A program made the position numbers and the translations under genes. Below are positions 1 through 7,687 of a stretch of 64,000 nt of DNA, piece by piece. The DNA comes from Serpens sp035497915. Its GTDB lineage: Bacteria; Pseudomonadota; Gammaproteobacteria; Pseudomonadales; Pseudomonadaceae. Position 1 is the stretch's first letter. Each line of letters opens with the position of its first letter. Under the pieces are notes generated by a model, which saw only the letters and a program-made list of their open reading frames with translations, did not search any database and was not told the origin of the DNA. Location of the stretch: the NCBI RefSeq assembly GCF_035497915.1, contig NZ_DATJCS010000036.1:139958-203957 (forward strand), given 5' to 3'.

Positions 1-33
1 TCTCTGGATCAAGACGAGCCGAAGAATGCGTAA
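1..33 (+). CDS. 3' end of an upstream gene (partial)
   Basis: The first frame reads SLDQDEPKNA and ends at TAA 31-33, overlapping the first codons of the PilZ gene that starts at 26. This overlap is typical of translationally coupled genes. A flagellar chaperone such as FliT would suit the neighbourhood, but ten residues cannot identify it. Confidence 0.35.
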   Translation, partial: SLDQDEPKNA

Positions 34-391
34 GTTCAGCCGTTTCCCGTTTATCAAGGGCCTGCGTATCGATGTGATCGACAACGCCCGTAATCTGCCG
101 CTGGGCTTCGCCGCCGATGTCTCGCTGGGAGGGTTGCGCCTCATCGGTGAAGAATCCTTCAAGGTCGGCGACGAATACGAGATTCGCCTTGAGGTGCCGA
201 AGAGCGACCTGACGCTGGAGCAGCAGATCGTTCTCAAGGTGGTCTGCCAGTGGACCCGCAAGAATTTCCGCAAGGGCTTCGAACAGGGCCTGCGGGTGAC
301 CGAGCCGTCGCGGGCTTTCGAGAATCTGGTCAACACCCTCAGCCACAGCCTGGGGCTGTCTGAAACCAGCCTGCCGAAGCGGCGCGTCTGA
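26..391 (+). CDS. PilZ domain protein, probable c-di-GMP receptor
   Basis: A 121-aa protein that is almost entirely one PilZ domain. The two c-di-GMP contact motifs of the family are visible: RxxxR at residues 2-6 (RKFSR) and DxSxxG at 31-36 (DVSLGG). A YcgR-like N-terminal domain is absent. The frame is open upstream of the ATG to the window edge, so a longer form cannot be excluded, but the ATG overlaps the stop of an upstream frame and is the likely start. It converges on a minus-strand gene ending at 412. Lying at the edge of a flagellar locus, it may couple c-di-GMP level to motility, which is an inference from position. Confidence 0.8.
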   Translation: MRKFSRFPFIKGLRIDVIDNARNLPLGFAADVSLGGLRLIGEESFKVGDEYEIRLEVPKSDLTLEQQIVLKVVCQWTRKNFRKGFEQGLRVTEPSRAFENLVNTLSHSLGLSETSLPKRRV

Positions 392-411
392 GCGCCGCCG
401 GTCGGCTGGCG

Positions 412-2244
412 CTATTGCTTGCCTAGCTGCGCCGCCAGCGTATCCTCGATGACGAAACGCAGGTGGGGCATTTCCCCTGCCAGCCGGCCCAGGAATGCCT
501 GGATGCGGGCATCGGCGGGCATGTCGCCCAACACGCCCAGTATGCGTTGCTGGACCAGGCTTTCCTGCGTGGGGAAGGCATGCAGGAGCGCATCGAGGCT
601 GTCCGGGTAGAAGGCCGCCAGTATATTGCCTGCCTGAATAGTGGAGTCGCCGGGATCCAGATCTCCCAGCATCTGGATCATGAGCGCAATCGTCTGCTCG
701 TTGGCTGTACCGTGCAGGGCCAGGAAACGGATCAGATTCTTCTTCATTTCGGAGTATCGATAGGCACGGGCCTGAAAAGGCAGCAGCGTCTGTTGCAATC
801 TGCGAACGATGTTCGCCTGCTGGCTGCTTGCCCGTGCGCCATAGGCCAGCAGCAGGACGCTTGCATCGTATGCTTTTTCATTGTCGCGCAGCTGGCGCGC
901 GCATTCGGCGGGGGCACAGGCCGTCGCACCGGGCAGCCGATAGCGAACGGACAGCTCGTCGCGGGTCAGGGCGTCGACGTACTGATAGGTCTTCAGCGTA
1001 TGGGCAAACAGGGCGCGGTGCCGATCGACGACCTGTTCCACCAGGCGCGCTTGTTCTTCGGTTTTGGTGCGTGCGTCCAGTGCCAGAAGCAAGTGGTAGA
1101 TCTGTTGCGGCGCCGGCACGAGGTCCGCTCCGTCCTTGTGCACTCGCGTCAGGAGCCGTTCGACAGCCTTCCAGTAGGGAGCGTCCAGGTCCAGAGGTCT
1201 GGTGCGCACCTCCTCGATGGCATCGCGGAGCACCCATTCGGGCCTGCTGATCGTGAGGTGTTCCCGTACCAGCAATTCGGCGGCCAGCAGGGGCTGTTTC
1301 TGCCGGGTGATCCGGTACAGCTCGTGGGCCAGCTCACCCCGTGACATGGGCGGCGTGGCAATCTTTCCGGCATCGGCCAGGCCAAGCAGCTGTTCGATCT
1401 GCTCCGTCAGCCTCTCGATGGATTGCTGGTGGCCAGGCGCGGGGTGGGCACTGTCCCGTTGGGATTCAGTGTGGCCGGCAAGGTCCCAGAGGCTGCTCTT
1501 CAGGTTGTTCGGCGTGATTCGCGCCAGGCCGTCGACGATCTGCTGCCACTCTCCGGCGGAAAGCTCGCTCTCGCGAAACGCAGCGTTGATTGCCATGGGC
1601 AGCAGCAGTTCGGTTTCCTCGGGCCTGACGCTCTTTGCCTGAGCGAACAGGTAATCCCGGTAGCCCGGCAGCGGTTCCTGACCACTGATCAGCGCCGGGG
1701 CCAGGTCGTACTGCCAGCGATGGCAGTCGTAATCGAAGGGGACGGAGAGGGACAGGGCCAGCGTTTCCGCAGTGCGTTGTGCGCCGGGAAGCTTCTTGCG
1801 CAGGGCCTGGTACTCGGCGGCCTTGGTGGTACACGGGTCGGCGCTGGCGCCCTTGTGCAGCACCTGCAGTTGCTTGCCCAGGCCTTCGGGGTCGATCTCG
1901 ATCTCCGCCTTGAGGATGAACCGCTCCCCGTCCCACTGCTCTTCCAGAATCCGCGTACGGGTCAGTGCCTGGGCGAAGGACTGGATATTGGTCTGCACGG
2001 TGCGGGAAAAGGCCTCGCCGTCCAGACGTTCCGCACTGTCCAGCGATGACTGCACCTGCACGCCGACTTCTTCGATGACCAGCGCCTGCAGCTGCTGCAG
2101 CGCGGCCTTGCGCGCACTGACCTTGGAGTCGTTCTCGCTGGCCCGGTAGGTGTAGTCGCGGACCATGGTCACCGGCGCCGCCTGGGCAGAGAGGCTGGTG
2201 GTCAGCGTGAGGGCGAGGCCGCACAGAAAGAAGCGAAGCGACAT
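412..2244 (-). CDS. secreted alpha-helical repeat protein, paralog A
   Basis: A protein of about 610 aa of unknown function. I chose ATG 2244 because AGGA lies 7 nt upstream; an upstream TTG (2250) is less likely. Residues 1-23 form a signal peptide with an AQA cleavage site. The next ~110 residues form a compact domain (YTYRASENDSKVSARKAAL, later EEQWDG and DPEG) of a type seen at the start of various secreted bacterial proteins and loosely reminiscent of the FlgT N-terminal domain. The rest is helical and HEAT/TPR-like, with a conserved Cys pair in its second half. It is a tandem paralog of the gene at 2308-4119, 63 nt away. A periplasmic or envelope role beside the flagellar genes is inference. 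Confidence 0.7.
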   Translation of the reverse strand: MSLRFFLCGLALTLTTSLSAQAAPVTMVRDYTYRASENDSKVSARKAALQQLQALVIEEVGVQVQSSLDSAERLDGEAFSRTVQTNIQSFAQALTRTRILEEQWDGERFILKAEIEIDPEGLGKQLQVLHKGASADPCTTKAAEYQALRKKLPGAQRTAETLALSLSVPFDYDCHRWQYDLAPALISGQEPLPGYRDYLFAQAKSVRPEETELLLPMAINAAFRESELSAGEWQQIVDGLARITPNNLKSSLWDLAGHTESQRDSAHPAPGHQQSIERLTEQIEQLLGLADAGKIATPPMSRGELAHELYRITRQKQPLLAAELLVREHLTISRPEWVLRDAIEEVRTRPLDLDAPYWKAVERLLTRVHKDGADLVPAPQQIYHLLLALDARTKTEEQARLVEQVVDRHRALFAHTLKTYQYVDALTRDELSVRYRLPGATACAPAECARQLRDNEKAYDASVLLLAYGARASSQQANIVRRLQQTLLPFQARAYRYSEMKKNLIRFLALHGTANEQTIALMIQMLGDLDPGDSTIQAGNILAAFYPDSLDALLHAFPTQESLVQQRILGVLGDMPADARIQAFLGRLAGEMPHLRFVIEDTLAAQLGKQ

Positions 2245-2307
2245 TAGCAATTCCTATAGCGAAAGATCCGTTTCGAAGTGGCGGCTGTCCCGGTGCGAGC
2301 GCAGTCT

Positions 2308-4119
2308 TCAGGGTTGCTGCGCGAGCTGTGCCGCCAGGGCATCCTCGATGAAATAACGCACCGTCTGATCCTGTGGTTCGAGTGCTTTGAGGAATGTCTG
2401 TATGCGTGGATCTGCCGGCATATCAGCCAGCACCCTGACCAGATGGGCCTGCATGCGCGGTGTTTGGGGCTGGTGGATGCCCTGCAGCACCGCGTCCAGA
2501 CTGGCCGGATAGTGGCTGACGAGGATCCTGTGCGCCTCGCGGGTGGGCTCCCCTTCGTAATCGCCCATTGCGCGGACCAGCAGGGCCAGGGTCGGGTCGT
2601 CGATCGTGGGAAACAGGCCCAACAGGCGTATCAGGTTAACGGTCATTTCATACTGTTGAGGGAATCGGTTCGACGCCAGGAGCCGTTCCAGCTTCCGCAG
2701 GACTTCCTGCCGTGTTTCGTTCGCTCGGGGGCCATAGGCCAGCAGCAGCTCGCTGGCCTCGAGCGCGTGCTTGCCGAACAGCTGGCGCGCGCAATCGGCG
2801 GGTTGGCAGGCCGGTGAATCCGGCAGTTGGTAGCGAATGAACAGCAGATCCCTGTCCTTGCTGGCGGCGCGCTTGTTCAACGCATGGGACAACAGGTCGC
2901 GATGTCGGTGGGCGACCAGGTCGACCAATCGCTTTTCCTCTGCGGTCTCGGTGTGATGCTGATCCAGGGTCAACAGCAGACGGCTGACTTGCCCGGACGG
3001 AAGCTGCCTGTCCGCATCGAAGCGCGTCAGCAGCCGATCGAGTGCTTTCCAGTAAACATCTTCCAGGCTCAACGGCTTGGCGCCGAGAAACGCAGTGACG
3101 GCCTCCTTGAGCGCCAGTTCCGGGTTGCCGATGGTGAGGTATTCCTGCTCCAGCAGCTGGGCGGCCAGCCTGGGTTGTCTGAACAAGATGACGTGGTACA
3201 GATCGCTGGCCACCTCGCTCCGCGACATGGGCGGTGTGCCAATTTTTCCAGCAGCGGCCTGCTGAAGGAGCTGCTGTATCTGTTCCGCCAATTGCTCAAC
3301 GGATTGATGCCGGGTCGCGGTGGCATTTTCTCGCTCCGGCTGGGTGCCCCCGGATAGCTCGGAAAAGGCGCGGCGCACGCGGAGCGGACGAAGCCGGCCC
3401 AGCCCGTCGATAATCTGCTGCCACTCGGTTGCCGAAAGATCGTCCTCGCGCAAGGCCAGATCGATGACCATGGGCAGCAGCAGCTCGGCTTCCTCGGGTC
3501 TGACGCTTTTCGCCTGGGCGAACAGGTAGTCCCGGTACCCCGGCAGCGGCACTTTTTCATGGAACAGGAGCGGGGCCAGGTCGTACTGCCAGCGATGGCA
3601 GTCGTAATCGAAGGGAACGGAGAGGGACAGGGCTAGCAGTTCCGCAGTGCGCTGCGCGCCGGGAAGCTTCTTGCCCAGGGTCTGGTATTCGGCCGCCTTG
3701 GCGGCGCATGGGTCGGCGCTGGTGCCCTTCTGCAGCACCTGCAGTTGCCTGCCCAGGCCGTCGGGGTCGACCTCGATCTCCGCCTTGACGAAGAAGTGTT
3801 CGCCGTCCCACTGCTCTTCCAGGATTCGCGTGCGGGTCAGCGCCTGGGCGAAGGACTGGATGTTGGTCTGCACGGTGCGGGAAAACGCCTCGCCGTCCAG
3901 GCGTTCCGAGCTGTCCAGCGATGACTGCACCTGCACGCCCACCTCTTCGATGACCAGCGCCTGCAGCTGCTGCAGCGCAGCCTTGCGCGCACTGACCTTC
4001 GAGTCGTTCTCGCTGGCCCGGTAGGTGTAGTCGCGCACCATGGTCAGCGGGGCCGCCTGGGCGGAGAGGGTGGTGATCAGGGTGAGGGCGAGGCTGTACA
4101 AAAAACGGCGAACGAGCAT
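2308..4119 (-). CDS. secreted alpha-helical repeat protein, paralog B
   Basis: A protein of about 603 aa and the tandem paralog of the gene at 412-2244. The frame is open further upstream, but those residues look non-coding; the signal peptide begins at ATG 4119 (MLVRRFLYS...AQA), with a GGA 12 nt upstream; ATG 4131 is an alternative. The first ~160 mature residues are almost identical to paralog A, while the middle (about residues 230-450) differs strongly and the C-terminus is again recognisable (DMPADPRIQTF, FIEDALAAQLA). The 124-nt gap from the methyltransferase stop contains a GC-rich hairpin (about 4142-4170). Function unknown; see the paralog for the domain description. Confidence 0.7.
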   Translation of the reverse strand: MLVRRFLYSLALTLITTLSAQAAPLTMVRDYTYRASENDSKVSARKAALQQLQALVIEEVGVQVQSSLDSSERLDGEAFSRTVQTNIQSFAQALTRTRILEEQWDGEHFFVKAEIEVDPDGLGRQLQVLQKGTSADPCAAKAAEYQTLGKKLPGAQRTAELLALSLSVPFDYDCHRWQYDLAPLLFHEKVPLPGYRDYLFAQAKSVRPEEAELLLPMVIDLALREDDLSATEWQQIIDGLGRLRPLRVRRAFSELSGGTQPERENATATRHQSVEQLAEQIQQLLQQAAAGKIGTPPMSRSEVASDLYHVILFRQPRLAAQLLEQEYLTIGNPELALKEAVTAFLGAKPLSLEDVYWKALDRLLTRFDADRQLPSGQVSRLLLTLDQHHTETAEEKRLVDLVAHRHRDLLSHALNKRAASKDRDLLFIRYQLPDSPACQPADCARQLFGKHALEASELLLAYGPRANETRQEVLRKLERLLASNRFPQQYEMTVNLIRLLGLFPTIDDPTLALLVRAMGDYEGEPTREAHRILVSHYPASLDAVLQGIHQPQTPRMQAHLVRVLADMPADPRIQTFLKALEPQDQTVRYFIEDALAAQLAQQP

Positions 4120-4243
4120 GTAGGTAGTCATTCCAATTGACGGCCCCGCCATGTTTCCTGGCGGTGGGGCATGGTTCGACGGGATGTATCGAAAGTGCGG
4201 GCGGGGAGGTGCGGCTGAATTTACAGCCGCACGATGCGCATTG

Positions 4244-5152
4244 TTATTCCGGCTTGAATTCGAGCAGTTGCTGCAGGTCAACGACTTGCTGGGAAAGCAT
4301 GGCAATCAACTTGTCCTTGCTGGCCAGTTTCTCATTAAGCAGATGGACCAATTGGTTGCTGGTCGAGTCGGAAAGTGCAGGGCTGACGTCTTTTTGCTGC
4401 GGAGCGGTCAAAATCATCCCGTCGGCCTGGCGCGCCTGGGCAACCACTTCCGTCAAACCCGTGATTCGACGCTTGCCAAGCTGGTTTTGGGCATGGGGTC
4501 TTTTCGTGATCAGGCAAACGGAGTTGGCAAACTCGATGGAATTGATTTCACCGAGCAGGGCCTCAGTCAACTCCGGAGAAACCCCGAACTCCTTGAGATA
4601 CTCAAGGCGGCTCTGCGGAAGACCCCAGTGTTCGAAGTTGATCACGTCGGCAAGTTTTTTCAGGAATGCCATGGAAGAGGTGCGAAGGTTCAGACCGCCC
4701 TCCCACGGCTTCCAGTAACTGGCATGCAGGTCCTCGATGATGTAGAGACCGCCGTGTTCCAGGCTGGAAAAGAGCTTGCAGAAGGCCTGAATGATGTCGG
4801 AGCTGGTGTGCGAGCCATCATCGATGATCACGTCGAATTTGGGCGATTGCTCGAAAACCTGCTGTAGCGTGGCCGGTGCCTTGATATCGCCAATGATCAC
4901 GCTGATTCTGGGATCGGAGTGTTCGATTTTGCGGCAGTTGGGGTTGATGTCGCAGCCCAGCAGCTTCTGCGCATTGCTGAAGTATTTGCCCCAGATTTCC
5001 AGCGAACCGCCATTTTGAATGCCGACTTCCAGTAGCCGAACGGGGTTGTTGCGGATCGGACTGAAGGCCCTTTCGTAGAAGGCGAAATAGCTGCTCCATT
5101 TGTCGGAAACATTGCCATCGTGAGTTTGGTAAAGCTCGGCTATGGTTTTCAT
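4244..5152 (-). CDS. class I SAM-dependent methyltransferase
   Basis: A 302-aa protein. Motif I LEVGIQNGG (about 41-49) binds the methionine part of SAM, DINP (68-71) would contact the ribose, GDI (88-90) precedes the adenine pocket, and DVIIDDGSH (107-115) plus GGLYIIEDLH are the beta-4/beta-5 motifs typical of sugar or small-molecule methyltransferases near carbohydrate genes. The last ~50 residues look like a coiled coil. It starts 28 nt after the GT41 glycosyltransferase stop, so the two are probably co-transcribed; methylation of a flagellin-linked sugar is the simplest guess. The codons are less GC-rich than in the flagellar genes. The exact substrate cannot be told. Confidence 0.8.
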   Translation of the reverse strand: MKTIAELYQTHDGNVSDKWSSYFAFYERAFSPIRNNPVRLLEVGIQNGGSLEIWGKYFSNAQKLLGCDINPNCRKIEHSDPRISVIIGDIKAPATLQQVFEQSPKFDVIIDDGSHTSSDIIQAFCKLFSSLEHGGLYIIEDLHASYWKPWEGGLNLRTSSMAFLKKLADVINFEHWGLPQSRLEYLKEFGVSPELTEALLGEINSIEFANSVCLITKRPHAQNQLGKRRITGLTEVVAQARQADGMILTAPQQKDVSPALSDSTSNQLVHLLNEKLASKDKLIAMLSQQVVDLQQLLEFKPE

Positions 5153-5180
5153 CGGGTCTTTTTTCTCGTTGGACTTCTAG

Positions 5181-7649
5181 TCAGTGAGTAGGAGTTCTTG
5201 CTTCTTGAAGGGCGTGAATTGAAAAGAATGCTTCAGAAAGTTGTGCTGCAAAAAGCTCGGCATTGAAAATGGGCAGACTCTGCGCTTTATTGCGGATTTC
5301 CAGTCGCCGGTTATTGAGTTTTTCCACGTCTCGGGCGGCGCGTACGGCTTTTTCGATGAAGTCCTGAATATCCTGCGCGATCCAGTCTTCCAGTCCGGCG
5401 GCACTCAGCAGACTGGCTCCCTGCCGGGCAATCATGGTTTCTCCCATGAGTGTCACGGTAGGAACACCCATCCAGACGGCATCGCACGTTGTGGTTCCGC
5501 CAGGGAAGGGGAAACTGTCGAGAAGAATGTCCACTTCGGAATGCTTCTTCAGATAATCGTTCCAGTTGGTGGCTCCGGTCAGTATCAGGCGGTTGGGGTT
5601 GATTCCGAACTGCTTGAACAGGGCCGCAATGGCTTTTCGGTTCTCGCTGGAATCCAGCTGCATGCATTGCCAGCGAAACCTGGCATCCGGCACAGCCTTG
5701 AGGATCTCCGCCCAGACCTGGATGACCCTGTGGCTGACCTTGCGCAGGGACTGGAATGAACCAAAGGTGATGAATCCGTTTTTCAGCGCAGGCGTTTCGC
5801 TGACGGCAGGACTGGTTTCGGGCGGCGAATAGCAAAGACGCGTTTGCGGCAGCCTGAAGATGGTCTCGGTAAAGTCAGAGGCGCTGCCTTCCGGCAGGCT
5901 GACGGGATCGGCAAGGAAGTAATCCATCGTTTCCAGGCCGGTCGAATCCCAATAGCCAAGCCAGCTGACCTGAATCGGTGCTGGCTTGCGGGCAAAGATT
6001 TCCAGGCGACCGTCCCGTGTATGGCCAGAAAGATCGACAAGGATATCGATCTGGTCCTCCTTGATGATGGCGCAGGCCTGGTCGGCATCCATGAAGCGGA
6101 TGTTTCGCCAAGCATGGAAGGATTTTTCAAAATGCTCGGTGAGGGCGTCGCTTTTGGAAATGTTGGAATAAGCAAAGGTCTTGATCCGGTGCTTTGCCAG
6201 CTCGGGTATCGTGTTCTTCAGGAACAGGCCGACCGGGTGATGCTTAAAGTCTCCGGAGACAAAACCAATGTTGAGCGTTTCCGGGGACTTGCGCGGCAGC
6301 GCAACGTCCGACTTCGGCAGGTTTTGCATCGCGACGGCATTGAAGCGGCGTGCCAGGTCGGCGTAGCGAATGTCATGTCCCTCGATCTGGGTTGAGGTAA
6401 ACATGAGAGTGCTGAGCGAGAAGTAATCCTTCGCTCTGGCTTCCAGCTGAGGAATGAGTCCAAGCAGCTTTTCCGTTTCCCCGCACATGACGTAAGCGCT
6501 GGCCAGGTGGGGTAACGCCTGCTCGACGTGCAGCGCGTGGGCCAGTTCCAGCTGATCGCGAGCCTTGTGATATTCCTGATTTTCAAGGAGGGTTACGCCC
6601 AGCAGGTACTGCAGTTCGGTATTTTCCGGCTCCAGCTTGATTGCCTTGCGATAGTGAACCTTGGCTTGCTTGGCTCTGCCCTGCTCTCTTAGCAGGCCCG
6701 CCACAAAACGATGCGCCAATACGGAGTCGGGTAGCGTCTTCACGGCTTCCAGCGCCACCACGATGGCTTGCTGGTAAAGCTTGAGCGTCTTCAGGGAAAT
6801 CGCGAATTTCAGCAGCGTTGGAAGGTGTTTCTTGTTCAGGCGATAGGCTTCGGCGAATGCGCGGGCGGCTTTGACATGGTTGCCCTTCTTGCTCAGACAG
6901 ATGCCGAGATTGAGATGCAGGGTATGTTCCTGTGGCTCGATCTCGATCAAGGTGCGAAACAGGCCTTCGGCCTCGTCGAACTCCTGAAGATTGAGTAGAG
7001 ATTCGCCAAGCAGCATCCCGGCCGTCACATCGCTGGGCACCAGCTCGAGGGCGCGTAGAGCGGCCTCCTTTGCTTCCTTGAAGCGCTTGAGCATGGTCAG
7101 GCACTTGGCCAGGTTGATGCGGTATTCAGGAAGACTGTTGTCAAGTTGCGTGGCGGTTTCAAAGGCCATCAGGGCATGTTCGTATTGCTCTTGAAGCAAC
7201 AGAAGCTTGCCCATTTCATTGTGGGCGAGGGCGAAGTGCGGATTGGCCTTGATCGCCTCGAGAAGTTTCCTGCCGGCCTGCTCCAGCTTCCCTTCCATGA
7301 GCAACAGATGCCCCTGATGGGTCAGGGTGGGTGCATGCTCGGGGTTCAGTCGGAGGATTCTGCCAAACACCTGCTGGGCGGTATGGGCTTCGCCAGATTG
7401 CAGGTGAAGACAGGCAAGCTCGAACTGGATTTCGAGATCATCCGGAAACAGCTTGGCGGCCTGCTTGATGAGCGAGGCGCGCTCGGCAAGCTTCCCCAGC
7501 TTCTTGTGGGCTTCCGCCAGGTATCGCCACGGCATGCTGCTCGGGTAATCGCTGCTAATCATGCTCTCGGCGATTCTGGTGATCTGCTGATAATCCCGCT
7601 CCTGGTATGCCTGTGCGAGTCGTTGTTCTTCAGCGCCTTGAAGGGTCAT
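5181..7649 (-). CDS. TPR-GT41 (SPINDLY/OGT-like) O-glycosyltransferase
   Basis: An 822-aa protein. Residues ~1-400 are tandem TPR repeats. Residues ~455-810 are the GT41 catalytic region: DFKHHPVG (467-474) aligns with the catalytic-His motif of O-GlcNAc transferases, then DLSGHTRDG (539-547), PAPIQVSWLGYW (556-567), and GGTTTCDAVWMGVP (717-730) for the nucleotide-sugar site. Cytoplasmic GT41 enzymes glycosylate Ser/Thr of proteins, in several bacteria flagellin. It starts 38 nt after flhA on the same strand, which points to flagellin as substrate, although the flagellin gene lies outside the window. Base composition is lower in GC than flhA, consistent with acquisition. Enzyme class is sure, substrate inferred. 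Confidence 0.85.
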   Translation of the reverse strand: MTLQGAEEQRLAQAYQERDYQQITRIAESMISSDYPSSMPWRYLAEAHKKLGKLAERASLIKQAAKLFPDDLEIQFELACLHLQSGEAHTAQQVFGRILRLNPEHAPTLTHQGHLLLMEGKLEQAGRKLLEAIKANPHFALAHNEMGKLLLLQEQYEHALMAFETATQLDNSLPEYRINLAKCLTMLKRFKEAKEAALRALELVPSDVTAGMLLGESLLNLQEFDEAEGLFRTLIEIEPQEHTLHLNLGICLSKKGNHVKAARAFAEAYRLNKKHLPTLLKFAISLKTLKLYQQAIVVALEAVKTLPDSVLAHRFVAGLLREQGRAKQAKVHYRKAIKLEPENTELQYLLGVTLLENQEYHKARDQLELAHALHVEQALPHLASAYVMCGETEKLLGLIPQLEARAKDYFSLSTLMFTSTQIEGHDIRYADLARRFNAVAMQNLPKSDVALPRKSPETLNIGFVSGDFKHHPVGLFLKNTIPELAKHRIKTFAYSNISKSDALTEHFEKSFHAWRNIRFMDADQACAIIKEDQIDILVDLSGHTRDGRLEIFARKPAPIQVSWLGYWDSTGLETMDYFLADPVSLPEGSASDFTETIFRLPQTRLCYSPPETSPAVSETPALKNGFITFGSFQSLRKVSHRVIQVWAEILKAVPDARFRWQCMQLDSSENRKAIAALFKQFGINPNRLILTGATNWNDYLKKHSEVDILLDSFPFPGGTTTCDAVWMGVPTVTLMGETMIARQGASLLSAAGLEDWIAQDIQDFIEKAVRAARDVEKLNNRRLEIRNKAQSLPIFNAELFAAQLSEAFFSIHALQEARTPTH

Positions 7650-7687
7650 GCCTGTGTGTTCCTGAAAACTTTCGATTCACGCCAGGC

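Noticed and set aside
463..1344. Plus-strand frame opposite secreted paralog A
   Set aside because: No start signal, no domain, and the minus-strand gene has signal peptide, ribosome site and a paralog.
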